Assembly (NCBI RefSeq): GCF_900104025.1 | Contig: NZ_FNIQ01000004.1 | Location: 62,001-126,000 of the forward strand | Length of the DNA: 64,000 nucleotides | From: Geodermatophilus sp. DSM 45219 | GTDB taxonomy: Bacteria > Actinomycetota > Actinomycetes > Mycobacteriales > Geodermatophilaceae | Direction: 5' to 3' | Notes under the pieces: model-generated | What the model saw: only the letters and a program-made list of their open reading frames with translations | The model's database searches: none | What the model was told of the DNA's origin: nothing | In this document: in pieces, positions 1 through 8,192 of the stretch | Layout: each line of letters opens with the position of its first letter | Numbering within the stretch: position 1 is the first letter of the stretch | Position numbers and translations under genes: made by a program

Positions 1-1
1 C

Positions 2-454
2 GCGCTGCACCTGCTGTGGGGCATCCCGCTGTTCCTGGTGGTCAACACCGGCGCCGCCGTGGCGATCGTCATCGCGTTCGTCATCAGCTACGCGGTCCTG
101 CAGAACTCGCTGGCCGGGGTGCAGGGCGCCTGGTTCTCCGAGCTGTTCGCGGCCAAGACCCGCACCACGGGTGCCTCCCTGGCCTACCAGATGTCGGCCG
201 TGGTCTCCGGGTTCACCCCGCTGATCACCACCGCGCTCTACGCGGGGTACGGCTGGATCGGCCCGGCGCTGCTGTTCAGCGGCTACGGCCTCCTGGGCCT
301 GGTCGCCGCCTCGGTGACCAGGGAGACCTGGGGCCGGGTCGAGCGGGAAGAGGTCGCCGAGCTCGAGCGCACCCTCGCCGCCGGAGCCACCGTCCCCACC
401 CCCCGCCCCGGGACGCACGAGCACCGGCCGACGGCCGACTCGGCGACCGACTGA
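2..454 (+). CDS. MFS transporter, C-terminal part (5' end outside window)
   Basis: This is the last ~150 residues of a major facilitator superfamily permease; the reading frame is open from the window edge, so the start lies upstream. The visible part holds the final hydrophobic segments (one near positions 38-110, others near 195-315) and ends in a short hydrophilic tail rich in Thr, Pro and His. The segment with Ala-Gly-Val-Gln-Gly-Ala-Trp-Phe-Ser-Glu-Leu-Phe followed by Arg-Thr-Thr-Gly-Ala-Ser is typical of metabolite:proton symporters of the MHS (sugar-acid/ShiA/KgtP-like) group. It stops 21 nt before the transketolase pair and probably imports the substrate of that cluster; this role is inferred from position. 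The family call is fairly sure, the substrate unknown. Confidence 0.8.
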   Translation, partial: ALHLLWGIPLFLVVNTGAAVAIVIAFVISYAVLQNSLAGVQGAWFSELFAAKTRTTGASLAYQMSAVVSGFTPLITTALYAGYGWIGPALLFSGYGLLGLVAASVTRETWGRVEREEVAELERTLAAGATVPTPRPGTHEHRPTADSATD

Positions 455-475
455 CCCCCGAAGGAGGAACGAGTC

Positions 476-1351
476 ATGACCTCGCTGAGCACACCGCAGA
501 CAGCACGAGCGACCGACGACCGGGCGGAGCGGATCGAGCGGATCCGCCAGGCCGCGTACCGCATCCGCCGCAACGCCCTGGACATGGGGAAGGTGCAGGG
601 GCAGGGCTACATCGGGCAGGCGCTGGGTGTGGCCGACGTCCTCGCGGTCGTCTACGCCGACCAGCTGCGCTTCCGCCCCGAGGACCCGCACTGGCCCGAC
701 CGCGACCGGTTCCTGCTCTCGATCGGCCACTACGCCATCGCCCTCTACGCGGCGCTGGCCGAGGCCGGCACCATCCCGGCCGAGGAGCTGGAGACCTACG
801 GCTCGGACGACTCCCGGCTGCCGATGTCGGCCATGGCCTCCTACACGCCGGGCGTGGAGATCTCCGGCGGCTCCCTGGGCCACGGGCTCCCCGTGGCCAC
901 CGGGATGGCGCTCGGGCTGCGCCACCAGGGCAACGGGGCCCGGGTCTACAACCTGCTCTCCGACGGCGAGCTGGACGAGGGCTCGACCTGGGAGGCGGCG
1001 CTGGCCTGCGCCCACCACGGCCTGGACAACGTCACCGCGATCGTCGACGTCAACGCGCTCCAGGCCGACGGGCCCACCGCCGGCGTGCTGCGCACCGAGC
1101 CGGTGACCGACAAGTGGCGGGCCTTCGGCTGGCACGCCCTGCGCGTCGACGGCAACGACGTCCCCGCGCTCGTCGACGCCTTCGACGAACTCCGCGCGCA
1201 CCGCGGCTCCCCCTCGGTGCTGATCTGCGACACCCGCATCGGGTGCGGTGTGCCGCTGCTGGAGACCCGCGAGAAGGCCCACTTCATGCGGGTGGAGGAG
1301 CACGAGTGGCAGACCGCCCGCGACCAGCTCCAGGGAGGACTGGACCGATGA
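476..1351 (+). CDS. Transketolase, N-terminal (TPP-binding) subunit
   Basis: This 291-residue protein is the thiamine diphosphate-binding half of a split transketolase, which moves two-carbon units between sugar phosphates or related ketoses. The Pyr/PP-domain hallmarks are present: GHGLPVATGMALG near residue 138 and the SDGELDEGSTWEA motif near 162, followed by an Asn-containing stretch that completes the TPP/metal site. The ATG follows an AAGGAGG ribosome site at a good distance. The stop overlaps the start of the next gene by 4 nt (ATGA), so the two halves are surely made together. Full-length transketolase is ~650 residues; split forms are common in catabolic clusters. Its neighbours are an SDR, a GntP permease, a DUF1537 kinase and PdxA2, so a catabolic role rather than a central pentose-phosphate role is inferred. 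Confidence 0.92.
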   Translation: MTSLSTPQTARATDDRAERIERIRQAAYRIRRNALDMGKVQGQGYIGQALGVADVLAVVYADQLRFRPEDPHWPDRDRFLLSIGHYAIALYAALAEAGTIPAEELETYGSDDSRLPMSAMASYTPGVEISGGSLGHGLPVATGMALGLRHQGNGARVYNLLSDGELDEGSTWEAALACAHHGLDNVTAIVDVNALQADGPTAGVLRTEPVTDKWRAFGWHALRVDGNDVPALVDAFDELRAHRGSPSVLICDTRIGCGVPLLETREKAHFMRVEEHEWQTARDQLQGGLDR

Positions 1352-2403
1352 CCAGCACTGCACCGAAGAAGCGGCTGACCACCTCGGCGATGATCGCCTC
1401 GTTCGCCGACCCCGGTCAGCGCACCACCAGTGCGCCCTTCGGGCACGCGCTCAACCGGCTGGCCGAGCAGCGGCCCGAGGTCGTCGGGCTGTCGGCGGAC
1501 CTCGCCAAGTACACCGACATGCACGTGTTCCGCGACGCCCACCCGGAGCGCTTCTTCCAGATGGGCATGGCCGAGCAGTCGCTGCTCGGGACGGCGGCCG
1601 GGATGGCGGAGGTCGGCCTGGTGCCGTTCGCCTCCACCTACTCGGTGTTCGCCACCCGGCGGGCCTACGACTTCCTCTGCCTGGACATCGCCGAGCCGAA
1701 CCTGAACGTCAACGTCGTCGGCGCCCTGCCCGGCCTCACCACGGGGTACGGGCCGAGCCACCAGGCCACCGAGGACCTGGCGATCCTCCGCGGCTGCCCG
1801 AACCTGACGATCGTCGACCCGTGCGACTCGGTCGACATCGAGCAGGCCGTGCCAGCACTCGCCGACGCACCCGGCCCCACCTACCTCCGCCTGCTGCGCG
1901 GGGCGGTGCCGACCGTGCTCGACGAGTACGACTACCGGTTCCAGCTGGGCAAGGCCGCCGAGCTGCGCACCGGCCGGGACGTCGTCCTGATCTCGACCGG
2001 CCTGATGACCATGCGGGCGCTGCAGGCCGCGGCCCGGCTCGAGGCCGACTCCGTCGACGTCGCCGTCCTGCACGTGCCGACCATCAAGCCGCTGGACACC
2101 GAGGCGATCCTGCGGGCCGCGCGCACCGACCGGCTCGTGGTCACGCTGGAGAACCACACCGTCGTCGGCGGTCTCGCCGAGTCGGTCGCCTCGACCCTGG
2201 CCTTCGCCGGGGCGGGCACCCGCGTGGTGCCCATCGCCCTGCCCGACGAGTTCCTCGCCGCCGGGGCGCTGCCCACCCTGCACGACCGCTACGGCCTGTC
2301 CACCGACGCCGTCGTCGCCCGCGTCAAGGCCGAGCTCGGCGGCTCCGCCGAGCACCACCCGCCCACGGCCTGGCCGGCCGACCCCACCCCCGCCACCGTC
2401 TGA
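1348..2403 (+). CDS. Transketolase, C-terminal subunit
   Basis: This 351-residue protein is the partner half of the split transketolase. It carries the pyrimidine-binding domain with the catalytic Glu in MGMAEQSLLG near residue 71 (the Glu that activates the TPP aminopyrimidine), the FASTYSVFATRRAYD segment, and the C-terminal transketolase domain ending near VALENHTVVGGL-like sequence. The ATG at 1348 overlaps the stop of the N-terminal subunit, which favours translational coupling. The gene ends 15 nt before the SDR gene, which has its own GGAGG site, so the operon continues. Function is clear at the family level; the acceptor and donor sugars cannot be told from sequence. Confidence 0.92.
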   Translation: MTSTAPKKRLTTSAMIASFADPGQRTTSAPFGHALNRLAEQRPEVVGLSADLAKYTDMHVFRDAHPERFFQMGMAEQSLLGTAAGMAEVGLVPFASTYSVFATRRAYDFLCLDIAEPNLNVNVVGALPGLTTGYGPSHQATEDLAILRGCPNLTIVDPCDSVDIEQAVPALADAPGPTYLRLLRGAVPTVLDEYDYRFQLGKAAELRTGRDVVLISTGLMTMRALQAAARLEADSVDVAVLHVPTIKPLDTEAILRAARTDRLVVTLENHTVVGGLAESVASTLAFAGAGTRVVPIALPDEFLAAGALPTLHDRYGLSTDAVVARVKAELGGSAEHHPPTAWPADPTPATV

Positions 2404-2418
2404 CCCCCTGGAGGAACC

Positions 2419-3180
2419 ATGTCCGTCTCCGACAAGACCGCCGTCGTCACCGGCGCCGGCTCCAGGCGCGGCATCGGCCGTGCCACCGCCCACGCCCTCG
2501 CCGCCGCCGGCTGGAACGTCGCCGTGCTCGACCTCGACGAGGCCAGCGCCAAGGACGCCGCCCACGAGGTCGCCGAGCGCAACGGCGTGCAGGCCGTCGG
2601 TGTCGGCTGCGACGTCACCGACGAGACCTCGGTGGAGAACGCGCTCGCCGTCCTGGACGACGCGCTGCCTCCTGTCGGTGCCGTCGTCAACAACGCCGGC
2701 ATCACCTCGCCCACGCCCTTCCTGGAGGTCAGCGGCGAGGAGTGGGACCGCATCTTCGCCGTCAACGTGCGGGGCGCGTTCAACGTCACCCGGCGCCTCG
2801 CGCCCGGCATGGCCGAGCGTGGCTTCGGCCGCATCGTCTTCCTCTCCTCGGTCTCGGCCGAGCGGGGCGGCGGGGTGTTCGGCGGGGTGGCCTACTCCGC
2901 CGCCAAGGCCGGTCAGCTGGGCTTCACCCGGGCGCTGGCCCGCGAGCTCGGGCCGCACGGGGTGACGGTCAACGCCGTCGCCCCCGGGCTCATCGACACC
3001 GACATCACCGGCGGCGCCCTGGAGGGGGAGCGCAAGACGCAGCTGGTCGCCGGGATCCCCGTGGGCCGCAACGGCCGGGTCGCCGACGTCGCCGACCTCA
3101 TCACCTACCTGTGCCGGGAGGAGACCGGCTACATCACCGGAGCCACCTACGACGTCAACGGCGGCTCGCACATCCACTGA
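2419..3180 (+). CDS. SDR family NAD(P)-dependent oxidoreductase
   Basis: This 253-residue classical short-chain dehydrogenase has the cofactor motif TGAGSRRGIG (residues ~11-20), NNAG near residue 92, the catalytic Ser in FLSSVS, Tyr-x3-Lys in YSAAKAG near 156, and the PGLIDTDI loop. FabG-like SDRs of this size often oxidise or reduce sugar alcohols, ketoses or keto acids. It follows the transketolase genes by 15 nt with a GGAGG site and is followed by a strong palindrome, so it likely ends the first transcript. A redox step on the cluster's sugar or sugar acid is a reasonable inference; the residue after the first cofactor glycines does not settle NAD versus NADP. Confidence 0.9.
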   Translation: MSVSDKTAVVTGAGSRRGIGRATAHALAAAGWNVAVLDLDEASAKDAAHEVAERNGVQAVGVGCDVTDETSVENALAVLDDALPPVGAVVNNAGITSPTPFLEVSGEEWDRIFAVNVRGAFNVTRRLAPGMAERGFGRIVFLSSVSAERGGGVFGGVAYSAAKAGQLGFTRALARELGPHGVTVNAVAPGLIDTDITGGALEGERKTQLVAGIPVGRNGRVADVADLITYLCREETGYITGATYDVNGGSHIH

Positions 3181-3218
3181 CCGGTCGGGGTCGGTCCCGC
3201 CCGACCGCGACCTGCCCC

Positions 3219-3280
3219 GACGAGATCGCCGATCTCGCACGGCCGCCGACCCGGGACCGTGCGAGATCGGCGATCTCGTC
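3219..3280. terminator. Perfect 24-bp inverted repeat downstream of the SDR gene
   Basis: Arms 3219-3242 and 3257-3280 are exact reverse complements separated by 14 nt; each arm is itself nearly palindromic. There is no T-run. It lies 38 nt after the SDR stop and before the GntP promoter region, so it most likely ends the upstream transcript. Confidence 0.65.
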
Positions 3281-3306
3281 CTCGCGGACAGTGACGGGTC
3301 GCGTCC

Positions 3307-3342
3307 AGTTGCGCGAACTGCGCAACTATTTGCGTTGAACGC
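3307..3342. promoter_or_regulatory. Operator-like inverted repeats upstream of the GntP permease gene
   Basis: An 8-nt perfect inverted repeat with a 5-nt loop (arms 3307-3314 and 3320-3327) is followed by a 5+1+5 perfect palindrome (3332-3342). Both carry TTGCG/CGCAA-type half sites and sit 90-125 nt before the permease start. They look like a regulator binding region; the DeoR-type regulator encoded at 7332 is the obvious candidate. This is inferred from symmetry and position only. Confidence 0.4.
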
Positions 3343-3431
3343 TTGATCTGTGCAGGTTGCGGCTGTCAGGCTCCATGGGCTCCCAACGGCGGGAGCGCCC
3401 CCGACGGCGGGGGAGACGGTGGAGGTTCTGC

Positions 3432-4916
3432 ATGGACGTGCAACTCCTGCTGGCCCTGGTCCTGGGCATCGCGACGATCGTGGTGCTGGTGCTGCGCACC
3501 CGGCTCGACGCCTTCGTGGCGCTGCTGATCGCTGCCCTGGTGACCGGCTTCGTGGCCGGCTCGCCGGTCGGGGAGACGATCACCTCGATCACGACCGGCT
3601 TCGGCAACACCCTGGCCTCGATCGGCATCGTGATCGGCCTCGGCGTGGCGATCGGCAAGATGCTCGAGGTCTCGGGCGCCGCCGCCAGTCTCGCCCAGGT
3701 GTTCGTCAGGGCGCTGGGCAAGGGCCGTGAGCACTGGGCGATGGCCGGCACCGGCGCGGTCGTCTCGATCCCGGTGTTCTGCGACTCCGGCTACGTGATC
3801 ATGAACCCGCTGGCGCGGTCCATCGCCCGGCGGATCAAGGGCCGCTACGTCACCCTGGCCCTGGCCCTGGGCTGCGGCATGACGCTGACCCACCACCTCG
3901 TGCCGCCGACCCCCGGCCCGCTCGGCGTCGCCGGCATCCTCGGCGCCGACCTCGGCGGTCTCATCCTGGCCGGTCTGGTGTTCAGCCTGCTGCTCCTGCC
4001 CATCGTGATCCTCTACGCGACCTGGATGGGCCCCAAGCTGGAGAGCGAGATCAGCGAGCCCGTGCGGGCCGCGGTCTACGCCGGCACCCCCGCCACGGCG
4101 TCCGGTCCCGGTGCGGGCGGCACCGGCACGGTCACCGCCGACGACACCCCGCTGGGCGAGCCGCTGGGGGAGGACCCGGCCCACCAGCTGGGTACCCCGC
4201 CCCCCGGTGCCGGGCCGCACCGGGTCGGCGCCGGACTGGCCTCGCTGCCACTGCTCGTGCCGCTGCTGCTGATCGTGCTGAACACGGTCACCACGGCCAT
4301 CGACCGCAACTCGCAGGGTGCGCTCGGCCCGGACGACGAGTACGTCCCCTCCGGCATCGCCTCGATCATGGCCTTCGTCGGGAACCCGGTCGTCGCCCTG
4401 GTCATCGGCATCGTGCTGGCCGTCTACCTGCTGCTGCCCCGCTGGACGCCGCGCAAGCAGGTGCACACCTGGCTCGCCGACGCCGCCGCCTCGGCCGGCC
4501 TGATCATCCTGATCACCGGCGCGGGCGGTGCCCTCGGTCAGGTGCTGCGCGACTCCGGCGTGGGTGACGCCCTCGCCGAGGCCGTGGCCAGCATCTCGCT
4601 GCCCAGCGTGCTGGTGCCCTTCCTGGTCGCCTCGCTGGTGCGGCTGGCGCAGGGCTCCGGCACCGTCGCGATGATCACCGCCGCCTCGGTCACCGCCCCG
4701 CTGATCGGCGCCCTCGGCCTCTCGCCGCTGCTGGCGGCGCTGGCGTGCTGCGCCGGGTCGATGGTGTTCAGCTACTTCAACGACTCCTACTTCTGGGTCG
4801 TCACCCGGTTCACCGGGCTGGAGGGCACCGCGGCGCTGCGCGGCTGGTCGGGGATCACCACCGCGGTCTGGGCGGCCTCGCTGCCGCTGCTGCTCATCGC
4901 GAGCCTGTTCCTGTAA
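3432..4916 (+). CDS. GntP family permease (gluconate/sugar-acid:H+ symporter)
   Basis: This 494-residue integral membrane protein belongs to the GntP family, which imports gluconate and related sugar acids with protons. It has about twelve hydrophobic segments, a long glycine/proline-rich hydrophilic loop near residues 215-265, and family hallmarks such as the FCDSGYVIMNPLARS and LVPPTPGPLGVAGILGADLG regions in the first half. The start at 3432 is chosen because GGTGGAGG stands just upstream and the protein then begins directly with a membrane segment; a longer in-frame extension from 3357 would be Arg-rich and implausible. It is 3 nt from the kinase gene downstream, so both are cotranscribed. 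Substrate is probably a C4 acid such as erythronate or threonate, inferred from neighbours. Confidence 0.92.
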   Translation: MDVQLLLALVLGIATIVVLVLRTRLDAFVALLIAALVTGFVAGSPVGETITSITTGFGNTLASIGIVIGLGVAIGKMLEVSGAAASLAQVFVRALGKGREHWAMAGTGAVVSIPVFCDSGYVIMNPLARSIARRIKGRYVTLALALGCGMTLTHHLVPPTPGPLGVAGILGADLGGLILAGLVFSLLLLPIVILYATWMGPKLESEISEPVRAAVYAGTPATASGPGAGGTGTVTADDTPLGEPLGEDPAHQLGTPPPGAGPHRVGAGLASLPLLVPLLLIVLNTVTTAIDRNSQGALGPDDEYVPSGIASIMAFVGNPVVALVIGIVLAVYLLLPRWTPRKQVHTWLADAAASAGLIILITGAGGALGQVLRDSGVGDALAEAVASISLPSVLVPFLVASLVRLAQGSGTVAMITAASVTAPLIGALGLSPLLAALACCAGSMVFSYFNDSYFWVVTRFTGLEGTAALRGWSGITTAVWAASLPLLLIASLFL

Positions 4917-4919
4917 GCG

Positions 4920-6245
4920 ATGGCCTCCGTCCTCGTCGTCGCCGACGACCTCACCGGTGGGAACGCGACCGCCGCCGACTTCGCCGCCGTCGGACTGCGG
5001 GCGGTCACGGCGAGCGCGGTCGACCGCCCGGACGTCGTCGCCGAGATGGTGTCGCGCTTCGACGTGGTGGTCGCGACCACGGAGGCCCGGCACGCCCCGC
5101 CGGAGGACGCGGCGGAGCGGGCGCGGGCCGTGGTGCGCGCGGGCTGGCCGGTGCGGCTGGTGTGCAACCGCATCGACAGCACGCTGCGCGGCAACGTCGG
5201 CGCCACCACGGCCGCGGTCCTCTCGGAGGTGCGGGAGCTCACCGGCCGCCGGGTCGTGGCGCTGTGCGCCCCGGCCCACCCGGGCGCCGGGCGGCACACC
5301 ATCGGCGGGCACCAGCTGCTCGGCGGCCGGCGGCTGGAGGAGACCGAGGTGGCCCGCGACGCGCGGACGCCGATGCGCTCCTCGGACGTGGCGGCGATCC
5401 TGCGGCAGCAGGCCGAGCTCACCGCCCGGTCGGTGCCGATGGCCGCGGTCACCGGGCCGTCCGGGGAGCTGGTCGAGCTGCTGCGCGCGGCGCTGGACGA
5501 CGGCGTCGACGTGCTGGTGGCCGACGCCACCACCGTGGAGCACCTGGACCGGGTCGCCACCGCGGCGGTGGCAGCCGCCGACGGGCTGGACCTGGTGTGG
5601 GTGAGCAGCGACCCGGGTCCGGGCTCGGTCGCGCTGGCCCGCGCGCTCGGCCTGGACCGGGCCGCGACCGGGGCGCCGCTGCTGGCGGTGTCGGGGTCGG
5701 CGACCGACCTCACCCGCCAGCAGCTGGGCGCGCTGGCAGGGGAGGAGCACGTCACCGTGTACCGGGTGCCGACCCTTCCGGACAGCGCCGTCCCGGACGT
5801 CGACGCCACGAGCCGGCTGCTCGGGGAGGCGCTGGCGCAGGCCGGTCCCGCGGACGTCGTCGTCCTGGCCACCGTGCTCGACGACACCGACGTCCACCGC
5901 ATCACCCCGGAGGACGCCGACCGGATCCCGCGCGAGCTCGCCCGGGCCGTGCGCCGCAACCTGGAGGCGCACGCGGTGGGCGGGCTCTACACCACCGGCG
6001 GCGACGTCACCGCCGCCGTCCTGGCCGAGCTGGGCTCCTCGGGCCTGGAGATCTGGGAGGCGGTCGTCCCGCTGGCCGTCGCGGGCACCGTCGTCGGCGG
6101 CTCCTGGGACGGCCTGCACGTGGTGACCAAGGGCGGGCTGATCGGCGACGCCGACACCGCCGTCCTGTGCATGGAACACCTGCGACGGGCCGTCGAGCGC
6201 GACCGACGGCACGTCACCTCCGCCGAGCCACGCACCCGCTGGTAG
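4920..6245 (+). CDS. Four-carbon acid sugar kinase (DUF1537 family)
   Basis: This 441-residue protein is a DUF1537 kinase, a family shown to phosphorylate four-carbon acid sugars (erythronate, threonate, 3-oxo-tetronate) in catabolic pathways. The N-terminal substrate domain begins with the family motif VVADDLTGGNATAADFA near residues 6-22, and NRIDSTLRGN lies near residue 84. The C-terminal nucleotide-binding part includes a glycine-rich TGGDVTAAVLAELG segment near residue 360. It is 3 nt downstream of the GntP permease and 34 nt upstream of pdxA2. The kinase plus PdxA2 pair is the known route from D-threonate or D-erythronate to dihydroxyacetone phosphate. Whether it is a DtnK/DenK type or OtnK-like cannot be decided here. 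Confidence 0.9.
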   Translation: MASVLVVADDLTGGNATAADFAAVGLRAVTASAVDRPDVVAEMVSRFDVVVATTEARHAPPEDAAERARAVVRAGWPVRLVCNRIDSTLRGNVGATTAAVLSEVRELTGRRVVALCAPAHPGAGRHTIGGHQLLGGRRLEETEVARDARTPMRSSDVAAILRQQAELTARSVPMAAVTGPSGELVELLRAALDDGVDVLVADATTVEHLDRVATAAVAAADGLDLVWVSSDPGPGSVALARALGLDRAATGAPLLAVSGSATDLTRQQLGALAGEEHVTVYRVPTLPDSAVPDVDATSRLLGEALAQAGPADVVVLATVLDDTDVHRITPEDADRIPRELARAVRRNLEAHAVGGLYTTGGDVTAAVLAELGSSGLEIWEAVVPLAVAGTVVGGSWDGLHVVTKGGLIGDADTAVLCMEHLRRAVERDRRHVTSAEPRTRW

Positions 6246-6279
6246 CACGACGACCACCGAGACTGGAGACGAGACAGAC

Positions 6280-7317
6280 ATGACCCGACACGTCCTCGCC
6301 GTGACCCTGGGCGACCCGGTGGGCATCGGCCCCGAGATCGTCGCCCGCACGCTGGCCGAGCAGTCCGGTGCCGAGGGGCACCACGGGGTGGCCGTCGGCG
6401 ACGCCGCCGCGCTGCGCCGCGGTGTCGAGGCGATGGGCCTCGACGTCGAGGTGCGCACCGTCGAGGGCTACGCCACCGCACCGGCCGACGGCGTCATCGA
6501 CGTCGTCGACACCGGCGTGCTGGGCGACGACGTCCCCGCGTGGGGGCAGGTCGACGCGCGCGCCGGGCGGGCCGCGGTCGCCGCCATCGAGGAGGCCACC
6601 CGGGCGGCCATGGCCGGGGAGGTCGCCGGCCTGGTGACCGGCCCGATCAACAAGGAGGCCATCTGGGCGGCCGGCTCCAAGCACCTGGGCCACACCGAGA
6701 TGCTCGGCGAGCTGACCGGGGTGACGCAGCAGGACACCATGTTCGTCGTCCGCAACACCGCGGCCGAGGGCCACCACCTGCGGATCTTCTTCACCACCCG
6801 GCACGTCGCGCTGCGCAAGGCGCTGGACCAGGTCACCCAGGACCGGGTCGAGGAGTCGATCGACCGCGCGCACACCGCGCTGACGGTGTTCGGCGTCGAG
6901 CGGCCGCGGCTGGCCGTCGCCGCGCTCAACCCGCACGGCGGGGAGAACGGCAACTTCGGCGACGAGGAGATCGTGCACATCGGCCCGGCCGTCCAGGCGG
7001 CGCGCTCCCGCGGGCTGGACGTCGCCGGCCCCGTCCCGGCCGACTCGGTGTTCCACCAGGGCCTGGTCGGGCGGTACGACGGCGTCCTGTCGCACTTCCA
7101 CGACCAGGGCCACATCCCCGCCAAGACCTTCGACTTCGACGGCACCATCTCGGTGACCGTCGGGCTGCCGGTGCTGCGGACGTCGGTCGACCACGGCACG
7201 GCCTTCGACATCGCCGGCACCGGGAAGGCCGGGCACGGGACGATGCTGTCGGCCTACCTGGCCGCGGTCGACTACGCCCCGTTCGTCGACAACATCCGCG
7301 CCGCCTACGGGCGCTGA
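6280..7317 (+). CDS. pdxA2: PdxA2-type 4-phosphoerythronate/threonate dehydrogenase
   Basis: This 345-residue protein belongs to the PdxA family. PdxA proper oxidises 4-phosphohydroxy-L-threonine in vitamin B6 synthesis; PdxA2 paralogues oxidatively decarboxylate D-threonate or D-erythronate 4-phosphate to DHAP. Visible hallmarks are GDPVGIGPEI near residue 11, TGPINKEAIW near 121, the metal/substrate segment HFHDQGHIPAK near 269 and the DHGTAFDIAG motif near 307. Context with a DUF1537 kinase and a GntP permease makes the PdxA2 role much more likely than B6 synthesis, and many actinobacteria lack the DXP-dependent B6 route. A GGAGACGAG ribosome site precedes the ATG. Confidence 0.9.
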   Translation: MTRHVLAVTLGDPVGIGPEIVARTLAEQSGAEGHHGVAVGDAAALRRGVEAMGLDVEVRTVEGYATAPADGVIDVVDTGVLGDDVPAWGQVDARAGRAAVAAIEEATRAAMAGEVAGLVTGPINKEAIWAAGSKHLGHTEMLGELTGVTQQDTMFVVRNTAAEGHHLRIFFTTRHVALRKALDQVTQDRVEESIDRAHTALTVFGVERPRLAVAALNPHGGENGNFGDEEIVHIGPAVQAARSRGLDVAGPVPADSVFHQGLVGRYDGVLSHFHDQGHIPAKTFDFDGTISVTVGLPVLRTSVDHGTAFDIAGTGKAGHGTMLSAYLAAVDYAPFVDNIRAAYGR

Positions 7318-7331
7318 CCGCAGGAGCCGCC

Positions 7332-8117
7332 GTGGACGAGACCGGGACGCGTCGCGCGACGCGGGAGCGGCACGAGGCGCTGCTCGCGCTGCTCCGCGCC
7401 GGCGTGGACAGCGTGGAGACCCTGGCCGACCAGGCCGGGGTCTCCCCGTCCACGGTCCGGCGGGACCTCGCCCGGCTCGAGCGCGACGGCAGCATCGCCC
7501 GCACCTACGGCGGTGCCCTGGTGCGGGACGAGGTGTTCCACGAGCGGCCCTTCGGGGAGAGCGCCCAGCTCAACGCCGAGGCCAAGGCGGCGATCGCCGC
7601 CCGGGCGGCCGAGCTGGTCCCGGCGGAGGGGACGGTGTTCCTCGACGCCGGGACGACGTGCCTCGCCCTGGCCCGGCTGCTGGTCACGGCCGGCCCGCTG
7701 ACGGTGGTGACCCGGGGGCTGGAGTCGGCACTGCTCCTGTCCCGGGCGGCCGGCGTCCGGGTGATCGTCGTCGGCGGGCAGGTGCAGCCGCTCAGCCACG
7801 GCGTCGTGGGCCCGCTCGCGTCGGTCGCGCTGGACCGGCTGGCCTTCGACGTGGCCTTCCTGGGTGCCGACACGGTCGACCCCGAGCGCGGGCTGGGGGA
7901 GCCGACCGTCGAGGAGACCCACGTCAAGGAGGTCGCGGCGCGCCAGGCCCGCCGCGTCGTCCTGCTCGCCGACTCCTCGAAGCTGGAGGCGGCGAACGCA
8001 CCGGCCTGGACCCGGGTCGAGCCCGGCTGGACGCTGCTGACCGACGCGGCCGCGCCCGCGGCGGTGGTCGCCGCCTTCGAGGGGCGCGGGGTGACCGTGG
8101 TCGCCGCGGGCGGCTGA
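7332..8117 (+). CDS. DeoR/GlpR family transcriptional regulator
   Basis: This 261-residue regulator has an N-terminal DeoR winged helix (residues ~10-60) with the recognition helix VSPSTVRRDLARLE, then the DeoR C-terminal sensor domain, which resembles sugar-phosphate isomerases and includes FLDAGTTCLALA near residue 100 and FLGADTVDPERGL near 175. The GTG at 7332 is 14 nt after pdxA2 and follows a CAGGAG ribosome site. Such regulators usually sense a phosphorylated sugar intermediate and repress their own cluster. It is the last gene of the unit and is followed by a perfect palindrome. Its operator may be the repeats near 3307-3342. Confidence 0.9.
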   Translation: MDETGTRRATRERHEALLALLRAGVDSVETLADQAGVSPSTVRRDLARLERDGSIARTYGGALVRDEVFHERPFGESAQLNAEAKAAIAARAAELVPAEGTVFLDAGTTCLALARLLVTAGPLTVVTRGLESALLLSRAAGVRVIVVGGQVQPLSHGVVGPLASVALDRLAFDVAFLGADTVDPERGLGEPTVEETHVKEVAARQARRVVLLADSSKLEAANAPAWTRVEPGWTLLTDAAAPAAVVAAFEGRGVTVVAAGG

Positions 8118-8130
8118 TCCTGGGCAGGGC

Positions 8131-8162
8131 GGAGGTGCCGTTCGCGCGCGAACGGCACCTCC
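8131..8162. terminator. Perfect 32-nt palindrome between convergent genes
   Basis: Positions 8131-8146 and 8147-8162 are exact reverse complements with no spacer. The palindrome sits between the DeoR gene (+, ends 8117) and a membrane protein gene (-, ends 8193), as expected for a bidirectional terminator. No T-run is present. Confidence 0.65.
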
Positions 8163-8192
8163 GGGCGGGCCCCGCCGGAGGTGGAGTGCCGG

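Noticed and set aside
16..2403. A 795-codon frame that seems to fuse an unknown N-terminal domain to transketolase
   Set aside because: The first 440 codons are a shadow of the MFS and transketolase N-terminal genes in another frame; the real gene starts at ATG 1348 with a 4-nt overlap.
3366..6458. A 1030-codon open frame on the minus strand opposite the GntP and kinase genes
   Set aside because: Composition is Arg/Gly/His-rich with no motif; both plus-strand genes under it have full family signatures.
6280..7317. pdxA as vitamin B6 biosynthesis gene
   Set aside because: Neighbours (DUF1537 kinase, GntP permease, DeoR regulator) point to the catabolic PdxA2 role.
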